From Dioscorea cayenensis subsp. rotundata (taxonomy: Eukaryota > Streptophyta > Magnoliopsida > Dioscoreales > Dioscoreaceae), in contig NC_052476.1 in NCBI RefSeq assembly GCF_009730915.1, forward strand, positions 1,240,001 to 1,304,000: a stretch of DNA of 64,000 nucleotides, read 5' to 3'. The position numbers and the translations under genes are program-made. Below are positions 1-10,982 of this stretch, piece after piece. The notes below the pieces were generated by a model that was given only the letters and a program-made list of their open reading frames with translations, did no database searches and was not told the DNA's origin. Numbering within the stretch: position 1 is the first letter of the stretch; every line of letters starts with the position of its first letter.

Positions 1-3000
1 GTTTGAGAATGAGCAGGGGTGGATAATCAAGACTATGAAACATGAGCCGTCACCCATGCAAGACGAGTATGCTCCTGTAATATTCTCACAAGAGACAGTT
101 TCATACATCGAGGCGCTTGACATGATGTCTGGCGAGGTTTGTTTCTCTTCCGTGGAGCTTATTCTTCTTTGGTTTTCCTTTTGTTACTGAAATCATTTCG
201 TTGTCAAATTCAGGAGGACCGAGAAAATATTATAAGGGCCAGAGCCACCGGCAAAGCTGTTCTTACTAACCCATTTAGGCTTCTGGGGTCCAATCATCTT
301 GGTGTGGTTTTAACATTCCCAGTCTACCTTTCTGGTCTTCCAGCAGATGCTACAGTTGATGAACGAGTAGAAAATACCGCTGGGTTAGATACATCATTCC
401 ATATTTTCAGTTGAATTGTTCCCTATATATATTGTTTTCTATGATTTTTTTTTGGAAAACAATTGTTTCCATGTTTTTTTCTTTCAAGCTTCATATTTTT
501 TTTGTTTTATAGATACCTTGGTGGAGCTTTTGATGTCGAGTCTCTTGTGGAAAATTTGCTGAGGCAACTTGCTGGCAGCCAAGATATCATGGTGAATGTC
601 TATGACGTCACAAACATTTCAGAGCCGTTGATCATGTATGGACCTCAGCAACCCGATGGTTATATGTCTCTTTCACATGTTAGTATGCTTGATTTCGGTG
701 ATCCATTCAGGAAGCACCATATGGAATGCAGGTAAGCAGTTGCAGTGACGGAGGCCTATTTTGTTTTTTTTTCTTTCGGACACTTAGGTTAGTTAGCTTA
801 TGCATGCAGACTATAACATTATGACTGTTTCGACCAGGTATAGCCAGAAGCCTCCCATTCCATTGTCAGCCATCACCACCCCATCCGGTGTCTTTGTGAT
901 CTGCATGCTTGCAGGCTATATACTGTATGCTGCTTGGAATCGTTATGACAATGTCAAAGAGGATTGTCGCAAGATGGAAGAACTGAAAGTACAAGCAGAA
1001 GCTGCTGATGTTGCTAAATCTCAGGTATCTAATACTGTTGAATGGAAATGGGATCAACACGATAACTTTTTTCCTTTCCATTCGGTACTAAATTTGTCTC
1101 CATAATTGCAGTTCCTTGCTACTGTCTCACATGAGATCAGGACACCCATGAATGGAGTTCTTGGTATGTTTATTGTTTATTTTTTTATTCTAGTTTATTA
1201 GGTATGTTAGTTGTCGTGGGAACATGTTGATCATTTTTCTTATTTTACTCCAGGAATGCTAGATATGCTTTTGGATACAGACCTGAATTTAACGCAAAGG
1301 GATTTTGCCCAAACTGCACAAGTCTGTGGAAAAGCATTGATATCATTGATAAATGAGGTGCTCGACCGAGCGAAAATTGAAGCTGGCAAGCTTGAAATTG
1401 AAGCAGTTCCATTTGACCTGCGATCCATTCTAGATGAGGTGCTCTCGTTATTCTCTGCAGCTTCACGAGAGAAGGGTATTGAGGTGAGTCTGTGGCCACT
1501 TTAATAATCCCCTCCATTTCCTTCCCTTTATTTGATCAGTGTATAAGCTCTTGTTGATTCTTTATTGGTTTTTTTTTTTAAAAAAAAAACTAATATTCTT
1601 GTTTAGGTATTTTAACGCACTCTATTGAACTGCAGCTTGCTACATTTGTCTCGGATAGAGTTCCAGAGGTTCTCACCGGTGATCCTGGGAGGTTTCGGCA
1701 AATAATCACAAATCTTGTGGGGAATTCAGTTAAAGTAAGTAGTATGTCAATATTAGTGGTGACACCATTTATTGCTTATGTTTGCTGATGCGGGTTAAAA
1801 TAAGTAGTTTCTTGTTCCTGAACTGTCCTATCCCAGTTTACCGAACGTGGCCACATATTTGTTCAAGTTCATTTGGTGGAGCACTCGAATATGGTGATGG
1901 ATGTGAAATCAGAGGCTCACATTAATGGGCATTCAGATGAACAGGATCACAAATCAAATAAAACTCTATTCAATACTTTAAGTGGGTTGGAAGCAGCTGA
2001 TAACCGGAACAGTTGGGAAAATTTTAAACATCTGCTTTCCAATGATGCATCTCAAAATGGGATGCCTGGTGACAGTGATTCTGGTGGAGTAACCTTGATT
2101 GTTAGTGTAGAAGATACTGGGATAGGTATTCCCCTTCAAGCACAGGATCGAGTTTTTACACCTTTCATGCAAGCCGACAGCTCGACTTCAAGGAATTATG
2201 GAGGAACCGGTATTGGATTAAGCATAAGCAAGTGCCTGGTTGAACTAATGGGCGGGCAAATAAATTTCGTTAGTCGGCCTCAGGTTGGGAGCACGTTTAC
2301 ATTTACTGTTGTCCTTCAAAGATGCAATGGGAGAGCTATTGATGATGCAAAGAGAGCTATTCCTGAGCCTCTCCCAACAAGCTTTAGGGGAATGAAATCA
2401 CTAATTATTGATGAAAGACCGGTCAGAGGTGCTGTAACAGCATACCATCTGCGAAGATTAGGCATAACTGCAGAAGTTGTTTGCAATGTTAAGACCGCGA
2501 TTAACATGTTAGCTGGGCAGAATGGTTACCCCAAGTAAGCTTTCTTTCTACTCCAAGTAGTTGTTGAACTATATCTATTCATCTTTTGCTTAACCTTTCT
2601 TGGTATGATTCTCCCTGCAGAAGTTATGGAAAGCAACCAAATCTTATCTTTGTGGAGAAGGATTCATGGAGTTCCGGAACCGATGCTGGTTTGTGTAAAC
2701 AACTAATGCAGTTTAAACAGAATGGACGTTCGGTTGAATTGCCGAAAGTTATCCTTCTGGTCACATCTGAATATGATAAAACAAAGACTTCATTTGAGGA
2801 TGGTGTGATCATGAAACCTCTCAGGGCGAGCACAGTGGCTACATGCCTTCAACAGGTGCTGGGAGCCGGAGGGGTGCAGCAGCGGAAACAAACACCAAAT
2901 GGATCAACTTTCCTTCACAATCTTCTAGTTGGGAAAAACATATTGGTCGTTGATGACAACAAGGTGAATCTAAGAGTTGCTGCAGGTGCCCTGAAGAAAT

Positions 3001-3431
3001 ACGGTGCTAATGTTGCATGTGCCGAAAGTGGCAAAGATGCTTTGTCTCTCCTTCAACTCCCACACAAGTTCGACGCCTGTTTTATGGATGTTCAGATGCC
3101 TGAAATGGATGGGTATGTGCGCAATGATTATCCATTTTCTCTGTAAACAGCCGAATTCACATGATTTGTGTTTTACTGCAGGTTCGAGGCAACTCGGCAG
3201 ATACGTCTGATGGAGAGCAAGGTGAATAAGGAAGCTAGAAACACAGGCCGAGAAGGTTCAGAAAAATCAGAATGGCATCTCCCTGTTTTAGCCATGACCG
3301 CCGATGTTATTCAGGCAACTTACGAAGAATGCTTGAAATGTGGCATGGATGGTTACGTCTCAAAGCCATTCGACGAGCAACAACTCTATCAAGCTGTTGC
3401 CAAGTTCTTGCTATCAAAACCTGAACAATGA
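1..3431 (+). CDS. HK4: Cytokinin receptor histidine kinase, CRE1/AHK4 type (5' end outside window)
   Basis: Membrane receptor that binds cytokinin through its CHASE domain and starts the His-Asp phosphorelay. Ten exons are visible: 1-136, 214-383, 513-731, 838-1024, 1112-1163, 1254-1483, 1636-1734, 1837-2534, 2621-3112 and 3182-3431; frame is kept across all junctions, giving 843 residues. The first three exons carry most of the CHASE domain, and 862-950 encodes the second membrane segment. The phospho-acceptor His lies in SHEIRTPMNG (codon 1130-1132). The ATPase part shows GNSVKFT, DTGIGIP and GGTGIGLSI. A degenerate receiver (about 2390-2870) precedes a true receiver with VVDDN, the acceptor Asp in FMDVQMP (codon 3087-3089) and Lys in SKPF. 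AQVCGKAL and AKIEAGKLE in the dimerisation region resemble AHK4 more than AHK2 or AHK3, from memory. Known members have about 1000-1100 residues, so roughly 200 N-terminal residues lie upstream of the window. Confidence 0.95.
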
Positions 3432-3641
3432 CGATTTCATTGCGGAAACAGAGTTCGCTGTAAATTACAAATCAAGCCGATGTACATGTATCTTTTGCAG
3501 AATCATTCAAAGTCTCAGGCGAAAACCGATGAATTGCGAAGTAGGAGAAGTTGTATAGTGTTTGTGGTATTTTTCTGTGAGTGTTTGTTCTCATTCTTTG
3601 AGCTCCCTGTTGAGCATATAATTTTGCCCCCCCCCCCTCCT

Positions 3642-3727
3642 CATGTAACCATTAAAACTATGAACACTGAATGAAGCTAGTTGCCATGTAACCATTAAAA
3701 CTATGAACACTGAATGAAGCTAGTTAT
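3642..3727. repeat. 43-bp direct tandem repeat in the HK4 3' region
   Basis: A block beginning CATGTAACCATTAAAACT occurs at 3642 and again at 3685. The copies appear identical through GAAGCTAGTT. The repeat follows a run of about ten C residues near 3627 and lies about 210 bp past the stop codon, so it probably falls in the 3' UTR or just beyond it. Confidence 0.9.
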
Positions 3728-5040
3728 GTAGCGAGTTGAGAAGGATTTATGAAAAACGCTACAATTGTTCCATGAAAATCACAAATTTTTTATTAAAAAA
3801 AGTAACTGAATTTTAACTGCCTAATAATTAAATAAATAAATTTGAACTATTAAGTTGCAGTTGCATCAAAAAAGCTAGTTACTATTTTTAATATGAATAT
3901 TTTTATATATTTAAAAAAAATTAGCGTCATGGAAGTTTAATCACTTTTTAAAGTTTTATTATGTGGGGTGCATAAATACAAAAAATAATGAAGGCCTGCT
4001 ATTGTTATGTATGCAATTCTAGAGGAGTGGAGAGTATAAGTAATATACATTAAATAAATAGTATTTTATAGTACTATTTTACAGAGAATATTACAAAAAA
4101 AATAATAATAATAATGAATAACTCTATAGAAGTACGTTTCAGTTTTTTTTCTTTTATGCTTTTTTATAAGGAGTTATTACTGTACTATCAGTAGTTTCTG
4201 AGTATAAAAATATTTGTTAATGATCTAACATGACAACTGCTATAAATTTGTAGATTAAATTATAAAGTTTTATATAAAGTCACATAATTTTGGTTGTGGA
4301 TTAACGAAGTTTTTAAAAATTGCTAAAACAAAAAAAAATGAATTTGTTACGTGCCATTCACAGTTTGTATTTTGTGTCCGATTAATTATATATCACACAA
4401 ATATATATATATATATAATAAAATTTCTAGAATGTTTTTTCAAAAAAAAAAGAATCTTGATTCTTGAATGATCTATAACCGTGAATTCCAAATCAACTCA
4501 CCATAAAAAAAAAAAAAATAATAATTAAAAATTAGCAAAAAGACAAAATGGAAATCAATGTCGCCGAGTAACAAAACGTGGTGCTATCCAGGTCCATACC
4601 TTCAAAGCGTGTGTCAAGCATATTCTCATAAAATGTGCTTCTTGTGTTCCTTCTTCTTGTTTTTCTCGTTTGAATTTTTTTTTTAAAAATTATTATTATT
4701 ATTACTATAATTATGTACTAATTTCGGTTTTTTTTATTTTTTAACAAAAGCGGGTGCATAGCCACTCAATAAAAAATTAATCATCTAATTTATACATTTA
4801 AATTTAGATTGTGAATTTACATACACAATCCGATATTTTATTACTAGTATTATTCACCCATAATTGATATTCTATTATGAATATTATTTTTAATAAATTT
4901 AAAATTTAAAATTTTTTGAATGTCTCACGCCTGTTTTTATAATAATTAATTAAATATTTAAATTAGCTTGTTTTGGTATTTTGGGGTTTTTTTTAAAAAA
5001 ATTCTTTATATTTTATTTAAAAAATAAAAATAATAGTTAT
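3728..5040. other. Intergenic AT-rich DNA, no gene seen
   Basis: Between the cytokinin receptor and the DUF760 gene I see only A/T runs, short AT and AAT microsatellites (for example near 4100, 4400 and 4690) and short meaningless ORFs. No transposon ends were recognised. Confidence 0.6.
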
Positions 5041-5050
5041 TTTTATTATT

Positions 5051-5058
5051 TATAAATA
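5051..5058 (+). promoter_or_regulatory. TATA box and leader of the DUF760 gene
   Basis: TATAAATA stands 168 bp before the ATG at 5219. A pyrimidine-rich leader follows, with a telo-box (AAACCCTAACCCTAA, 5143-5157). Telo-boxes are common in leaders of plant growth and plastid genes. A second telomere-like stretch lies at the start of intron 1 (about 5331-5347). Confidence 0.6.
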
Positions 5059-5218
5059 GTTTTCCCATTTCCGTTTTCTCTTCTCCTTCTCATCGTCTTC
5101 TCTCTCTGGTCAGACTCGTCGGCGTTTCGACGTCTCCTCGAAAACCCTAACCCTAATCCCAAATCTCTCTTCACTTCGATTCTTCATCATCAATCCTTCG
5201 ATTTCGATTTGGACGATA

Positions 5219-6551
5219 ATGGAAGCGGCAGCCTCTCTCCGATACGCCCCCAATTTCTTCGCCGCTTCGAATTTCGTCTCCAAATCGCGAGTTCTCGCTT
5301 CTCTTGGCCATGCCCAACCTCTCAAGGTATGAACCCTAACCCTAACCATGGTCAGAGTGCTTTTTTCAACCCCTATCTCCACTAATTTGCCTCAATTTCA
5401 TCGGTGCAGGATCGGAGATCGATTTCTCTAACTAGCAATCAGGGATGGAGGCAAAGGAGGCCGATTCCTATGAGGAGAAGCTTGAGAATCCGAGCATCGT
5501 CGGAGTCCGGCGATGGTCCTTTGGCTCCGATTGCTCCTCTTCAGCTCGAGTCCCCTGTCGGGCAGTTGCTCTCCCAGATCCTCGTCTCTCATCCTCACCT
5601 CCTCCCCGCTACCGTCGACCAGCAGCTGCACCAGCTCCAGTCCGATCGTGACGCCGAGAAGCTCAAGAATGATCCCTCCCCTTCGTCCTCATCCGGCACC
5701 GACCTCGTTCTCTACCGGTGATTCACGATCTCTCTCGATCCCCTTCTTGTCTCTCGATCTATATCTAATTTGCTCTTTTCTTCAGGAGGATCGCTGAGGT
5801 GAAAGCCAGCGAGAGAAGGAGAGCTCTAGAGGAAATCCTATACATGATGATCGTCCAGAAATTCATGGACGCTGGTGTTCCACTTGTGCCGGCGTTGTCC
5901 CAAGGTCGACCCTCTCCCCAATCCGGCAAGGTCGATCACTGGTCATCGGAGGAGAATAAGCTCCAGCAGCTCCACTCGCCGGAAGCCTATGAGATGATCA
6001 AGAATCACTTGACTCTCATTCTAGGGCAACGATTGGAGGACTCCAATGCCATTGCTCCCATTAGCAAGCTCCGCGTTGGTCAAGTCTACGCAGCTTCGAT
6101 CATGTATGGCTACTTCTTGAAGAGAGTCGACCAGAGGTTCCAGCTCGAGAAGTCCATGAAGACATTGCCTTTGAATTCACCAGCGGAAGCCGAGGCTTTG
6201 GCCAATGCTCCTCCGGCTTTCCCATTCCCAGCCGAAGGGATTGAGGATCGGGTAAAGCCATGCAAGCTGAGATCCTATGTGATGGCATTAGATGCGGAGA
6301 CATTGCAGAGATACGCCACCATTCGATCCAAGGAGGCATTCGGCATCATTGAGAAGCACACAGAGGCGCTGTTTGGGCGCCCTGAGATTGTCATCACGCC
6401 AGAGGGCGCCATTGATTCATCGAAGGATGAGCTCATCAAGATAAGCTTTGCTGGCCTGAAGAGGCTCATTCTTGAAGCTGTGACCTTTGGCTCTTTCTTG
6501 TGGGACGTTGAGAGCTATGTTGATTCCAGGTACCACTTTGCTGCTAATTAA
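5219..6551 (+). CDS. DUF760 plastid protein, UV-B-induced protein At3g17800-like
   Basis: Three exons (5219-5326, 5410-5717, 5786-6551) give 393 residues. The N-terminal 70 or so residues are rich in Ser, Ala and Arg with few acids, as in a chloroplast transit peptide. The conserved part includes VGQLLSQIL near residue 80, the EEILYMMIVQKFMDAG segment, YEMIKNHL, LRVGQVYAASIMYGYFLKR and the C-terminal DVESYVDSRYHF. These match the DUF760 family represented by Arabidopsis At3g17800, annotated as UV-B-induced and chloroplastic; its biochemical role is unknown. The sequence AGG|TACCAC near the end could look like a splice site, but reading through gives the ending typical of the family (SRYHF then a few residues), so the stop at 6549-6551 is preferred. 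Confidence 0.88.
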
Positions 6552-7770
6552 TTGCTCTTTGTTGTCTTCAAAATTCTAAATGTGATTGGATACTTATTGA
6601 GAACTTGTTGTTGATTGAACTCTCTGTCAAGAACTTTTATGCTTGATTTAGTGATAGTATGATAAAGGAAAAAGAAGATATGTAGCCAAGTTTCCATCTT
6701 GTGTGTATTTGCTATTACTGTGACTTGTGTTTCGATTCCAGGTACCATTTTTCTGCTAATTGATTGCTCTTTGTTGTTGTAAATTCTAAATGTGATTGGT
6801 TGGTGATTGAGAACTTGGTGTTGATTGAATTGTCTGTTAAGAATTATTATGCTTGATTTAGTGATATTATGATAAAAAAAAAAAAAGAAGAGATGTATCT
6901 AAATTTCCATCTTGTGTTTTTCTGCTAATACTGTGACTTGTGCTTGGATGAGCAATCTCTATTTCTCATAGGTTTAATGGAATGATTTTGTACTTGTTTG
7001 GCATCAAAATTGTATTTTGATGGTGTTTCCAATTGTAATCAATTGTGTCTGATTCAATTCAAATTGTTATTTGTCTTGATTGTTGTTTTTGCTATTAATT
7101 AATTGCTCTTTTGTGATTAAGAACTTTTTATGGATTGGAGTTTTTCTCTTCTTATGTCTTCATAATTTTTGTATTTATTTAGTGATATTATCATTCAAGG
7201 AAGGTAAAAAGAAAAGTTAGCCTAATTTCTTTTTCGTCTTGTTGATGTTAGAGTGACTTGTGTTTGAATGAACATTCTTGATTTCGCCTCATTTAATGGA
7301 TTTTTTGTTATTGGCATTAAAATTTTATTTTGATTGTATTTCTTATGGTAATCAATTTGACAATGCTTGATTCAGTAAAAAATGCTATTTGCTTTTATAT
7401 CCATATTGCTTTACTGCTTATTTACTTTACTAACTTGTAAATGTGATCAAATGTTGGTTAAGAATTTGTTATGGATTGGAGTCTTCTGTCATTTTATTTT
7501 GGGAACTTTTACTTTTGATTGAATGATATTTTGATTATGGTGGTTCCAATTTATTGTAATTATGGTGGTGTGCCTGTTTTGTTATTATATTTGTTAATGG
7601 TATGTCACAATTTAATTAGTTTGATGATACTGGATCCATCACAAATACTTTTTGATTTTATAATATTTTTTTCCCTGCTGCTTTTAACTTGTAAATGTGT
7701 TTAGATGGTGATAAAAAATAAAAATAAAAAAAACTTGTTATTGATTGGATTAAGAACTTGTGATTTTATC
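6522..7770 (+). repeat. Decaying tandem duplication of the DUF760 gene's 3' end
   Basis: The last coding bases and the 3' flank starting at GATTCCAGGTACCA (6522) recur at 6734, and the following 210 bp match closely (GCTTGATTTAGTGAT at 6641 and 6851). More diverged copies follow at about 7090-7400 and 7430-7680, with a last partial one at about 7685-7770. They are recognisable by GCTATTAATTAATTGCTC, TTAGTGATATTAT, TGTAAATGTG and ATTGGATTAAGAACTTG. Units 2 and 3 are longer (about 320 bp) because both carry an extra block of similar sequence (AATGGA...AATCAATT). No long ORF survives in the copies. Confidence 0.75.
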
Positions 7771-8029
7771 AAATGAACAAATTTGTGTACATTTTAAATA
7801 TTAGAAGTGATTTTAAGTTTGAACTCATAAAAAAAAATATATTTTTATAAATATTATGTAATTACATTCAACCAGATTTTGTTGAGGTTTATCAAGCTGA
7901 GTTAGTAGGTCAATTTACACTTAAAAAAAGCTCCAATAATTATAAACTATTCATATTTCAATCTGGTGTGTGTGCAAAAAAAGCTACATATAGTCTTTTT
8001 AATTAATAGATCAAAATTACAAAAAATAC

Positions 8030-9300
8030 TCTCTTCAGGAGAATATATATATTTTGAAAGAAAGAGCTACTTTGTAGCTATTTAGTGAAAAAAATAAGGA
8101 AGTAAATAACAGCCCAAAACTACAAAGCAACACTACATATAAAAATCAGCTCTTCTAATAGCTTTCATAAGCCATCTAGGGAGATCTAAACCTTGATACT
8201 AAAATAGCTCCCTTTCATAGATTAGCATCCATTGAATACTTCTTCACAAGGTCCACAGATTGGGTGACTATCCACTGAGGATCCTAGCAAACATTCTTAA
8301 AGATTAAGTTACACCTTGATTTCCAAATGAACCAAGAAAACAGCAGAGATAACAGAAGCTCTCTCCAAAGGTTATTATCATAATTGATATCCTCTAACCA
8401 AAAACCAGCAGATAATTCTCCAAACCAAAATAGTTTTGGAGCAAGAGTTAAAAGAGGTTATTGATATATTCCCTGCTATTGGGCTTGTTTGGATTATCTT
8501 TTGGAAAACCCAGAAATGTTTTTTTTATAAATTAAGTACTTTTGAGTTCAAAAAAAATTGTTTGTATTGGTTTTTCTGCAGAAGCAGAAACAAATAAAAA
8601 AAGCTGAGAAAGTGTTTTTTTTTTTAAAAAAGTTAGTCATATGGTGTTTCGAAGCTGTTTTAAGATTACAAAAGTACTTCTATTTAATCTATCAAAACAT
8701 AAAATACATAAAACGTTTTAACTTATTCCGAAAAGTACTTTTTTTCTAAAAATTTTTTTACTAAGCTTAAAAAAAACACTTTTTTTTTAAGTCAACCCAT
8801 TATCACATGAAGCATAACAATCCTCAGAAACTAAATTGATAGCGCGAAGAAAAACTCAAGTTTCGATTTTTTTTTTTTTATGCAAAAGAGGCCACATGAA
8901 GAATTTGATCGCCAAAGATATTTCCACCCAATCCATTGATCATTGGAATCATTGCTAGAATTCAGAAAAATTGTAAACTGAAAAGACCACAGATGATCTA
9001 TTAGAGTTTGGCATCCAAAACCAAGAGTTTTCAGGGCCCTGATTAACTTAGCTAAGATGGCTGATAAGAGAATTGAAATTAATACTCAAGAGGTCAGATA
9101 AAAGCATTATAATCCCAATCACTCTCATTTATCAGTCTTGAGATGTGAATATCAACATCAATGAGATCCATATTGATAAAAGTTGGCTTAAAATTAATAG
9201 GAATATCAAAGCACCACGGATCATTTAACACAGAAATGCAATTTGAGTTAAAAGAGTTGATCCAAAGATGCAGGAGAATATTACTCCCAGTTAATTGTCA
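8030..9300 (-). mobile_element. Degraded LINE (non-LTR retrotransposon) ORF2 3' part
   Basis: Read on the minus strand, 9240-8900 gives broken stretches such as DPWCFDIPINFKPTFIN and SWFWMPN, typical of the region before and within the zinc-binding domain of plant LINE reverse transcriptases. 8440-8200 gives WFGELSAGFWLED and LLFSWFIWKSRCNLIFKN, typical of the start of the RNase H-like end. Several stop codons and frame changes interrupt both parts, so the copy is dead. The outer limits are approximate. A separate AT-rich insertion (8463-8800) splits the two parts. Confidence 0.7.
8463..8800. mobile_element. Possible MITE inserted in the dead LINE
   Basis: This AT-rich block begins GGGCTTGTTTGGATTATC and breaks the LINE reading. 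It contains complementary AAGTACTTTT motifs near 8535 and 8733. The opening GTTTGGAT style is common to plant MITEs, but I found no clean terminal inverted repeat or target-site duplication. Confidence 0.35.
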
Positions 9301-9535
9301 ACAAACAAAAAAATAATAATGCATTAATTAATTCGGATTATGAAACTCATCATATCAACATCAACTGAAAAAAATTTCCTTTCTCCTTTTCCTCTTCTCA
9401 CAAATTAAATTTCAACACAAAAGAATCAAAAGAATTCAGTGTTTCTAATCAACAAATCAATTTGCATAACAAAAGAAACAAATGAATTGAGCATTATACA
9501 AGTTTGTACAATAAATAAATAAAGAAATAAACAAA

Positions 9536-10396
9536 TCAAAATGATCTTTTAACACCCTTGAAATCCTTAGAATCAATGCACTCAATTTGAGCTCTATGAC
9601 CATTCAACAATTTCAACAACTCAGTAACCTTCTCTTTTGTTCCTTCACTGCAACCAATCTGCAACAACACCAACAGTTTCTGAAATGCCCCAAATTCAAG
9701 ACCTTCAATCAAACATTTAACTCTTTTTTCATCTTCATATTCTTTCTCACAACTCTTCTTGCAGCAACATATCTTCCACATCACCGAAACCACGAGCTCC
9801 GTTGCCATCTCCGATACCCGAAAAATCTTCTTTACCAACACCGGCATTGCCAACGCATTACCGCGGGCCATCTCCCTTCCACTCTCATAGTTTAGCACTA
9901 CGTCGAGCACCGCCAATGCTCTTTCGCACATTTTCTTGTCCGAATCAACAAGAATTTCCAAGAGCTTTGACACTAAATTCAAATCTATAAACTTTCTTGC
10001 AATCTCCTCACTCGAAGAAACTAAGTTGAAAATTGTTGTAAGCGAGGCCTTTGCAAACACGCCGGAGTTTAAGATCGATATGATGGAATTTATAGATTCC
10101 GGAGATGAAAGACACTGGAGAGCCTTGTTATCGAGCGGAAACAAGAAAGACAATACTAAAATGATCTCTTCCAAGACTTGATTGTTCGAGTTTTCCACCG
10201 ATATGCGAGAAAACAAATCAAAAGATGAAGCGAGAACTAGGCTTGTGCCGGCATCGGCGATACGCCTCCTGTTTCTTTCACTTTCCTTCATTGTTTTTTT
10301 GATCTCCGCAACCAATTCCGCGCAACGGTACCGGTCTCCTTCCTGACTTGCCAAAGTAATCTTCGATAAAATTTTTTCTATGTTCAGGTTCGACAT
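9536..10396 (-). CDS. ARM-repeat protein of the PUB20/PUB21 type lacking the U-box
   Basis: Intronless ORF of 286 residues. The whole protein matches the C-terminal ARM-repeat half of plant U-box E3 ligases in the PUB20-24 group. Diagnostic parts are KKTMKESERNRRRIADAG near residue 35, the alternating Leu-rich helices at 70-200, PVLVKKIFRVSEMATELVVS near 185-205, and AFQKLLVLLQIGCSEGTKEK near 240-260, ending in KDFKGVKRSF. Known members run to about 400-450 residues and start with a U-box of about 75 residues that recruits the E2. None is present here and none is readable upstream on this strand. A TATA box about 100 bp before the ATG (10496-10505) supports this start, so the short form may be a real gene rather than a fragment. 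It could act as a binding partner or decoy of full-length ligases, but that is inference. A diverged Cys-containing stretch (KICCCKKSCEKEYEDE) lies near 205-220. Confidence 0.8.
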   Translation of the reverse strand: MSNLNIEKILSKITLASQEGDRYRCAELVAEIKKTMKESERNRRRIADAGTSLVLASSFDLFSRISVENSNNQVLEEIILVLSFLFPLDNKALQCLSSPESINSIISILNSGVFAKASLTTIFNLVSSSEEIARKFIDLNLVSKLLEILVDSDKKMCERALAVLDVVLNYESGREMARGNALAMPVLVKKIFRVSEMATELVVSVMWKICCCKKSCEKEYEDEKRVKCLIEGLEFGAFQKLLVLLQIGCSEGTKEKVTELLKLLNGHRAQIECIDSKDFKGVKRSF

Positions 10397-10495
10397 TGAA
10401 CTCTTTCTTCACTGAAAATCTTTGGGATTTTATTATGATCTTTGATGGTTGTAATTTGTGATGATGTTCTTGAAAATGAGAAGATAATAAAGTCA

Positions 10496-10505
10496 TTATA
10501 TAGGA
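10496..10505 (-). promoter_or_regulatory. TATA box of the ARM-repeat gene, with W-box cores upstream
   Basis: CCTATATAAT on the minus strand lies about 100 bp before the ATG at 10396. TTGAC cores (W-box, the WRKY binding core) occur on the plus strand near 10539 and 10650. Genes of this U-box group are often pathogen- or elicitor-induced, which fits, but the W-boxes are short and unproven. Confidence 0.5.
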
Positions 10506-10982
10506 AGATGAAGGTGAATGATTCAAGAGAGAAAAATAAAATGGATGTTGACCGTTGAAGATTTGAATGTGAAAGCGCGGGAGGGAAACGAGTGTTGAGA
10601 GGGAGTTGGTTAGTCATGTGGTGAAGGGAAACGCCGTTAGGTTTGGGGACTTTGACTTGGTTGATCAAACAAGTGGTCAATTGTTGGGTTTGATTGGATC
10701 TCTTCAACGATGATGATGTGGGTGAGTCGGTAAGATCTTTTTTCAAAACAAAAAATATTTATATATATATATATATTTTTAATGACTTATTAGCTTATTA
10801 AATCATTTTATTTTTTTATTTTTTATTTTCATTGTCATGGTTTACTATATAAATGTACAACTATGGTGTTATAATTTATTAACGATAGTTATTTTTGTGT
10901 ATTTATTTATGTATTTATTTTGAGTTTTGACTCTTTTGTTTGGAGTCAGACTTTAAACTAAAAATATTAAGATTATCTATAA

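Noticed and set aside
6100-6469. Minus-strand open frames within the DUF760 exon
   Set aside because: Antisense shadows of a well-conserved coding exon.
6523-6551. Splice donor at CCAG|GTACCA ending the DUF760 exon
   Set aside because: Reading through gives the usual family C-terminus, and no suitable acceptor with conserved coding sequence follows.
10384-10746. Upstream frame that might encode the missing U-box
   Set aside because: The translation has no U-box features, and the region contains the TATA box and leader of the ARM-repeat gene.
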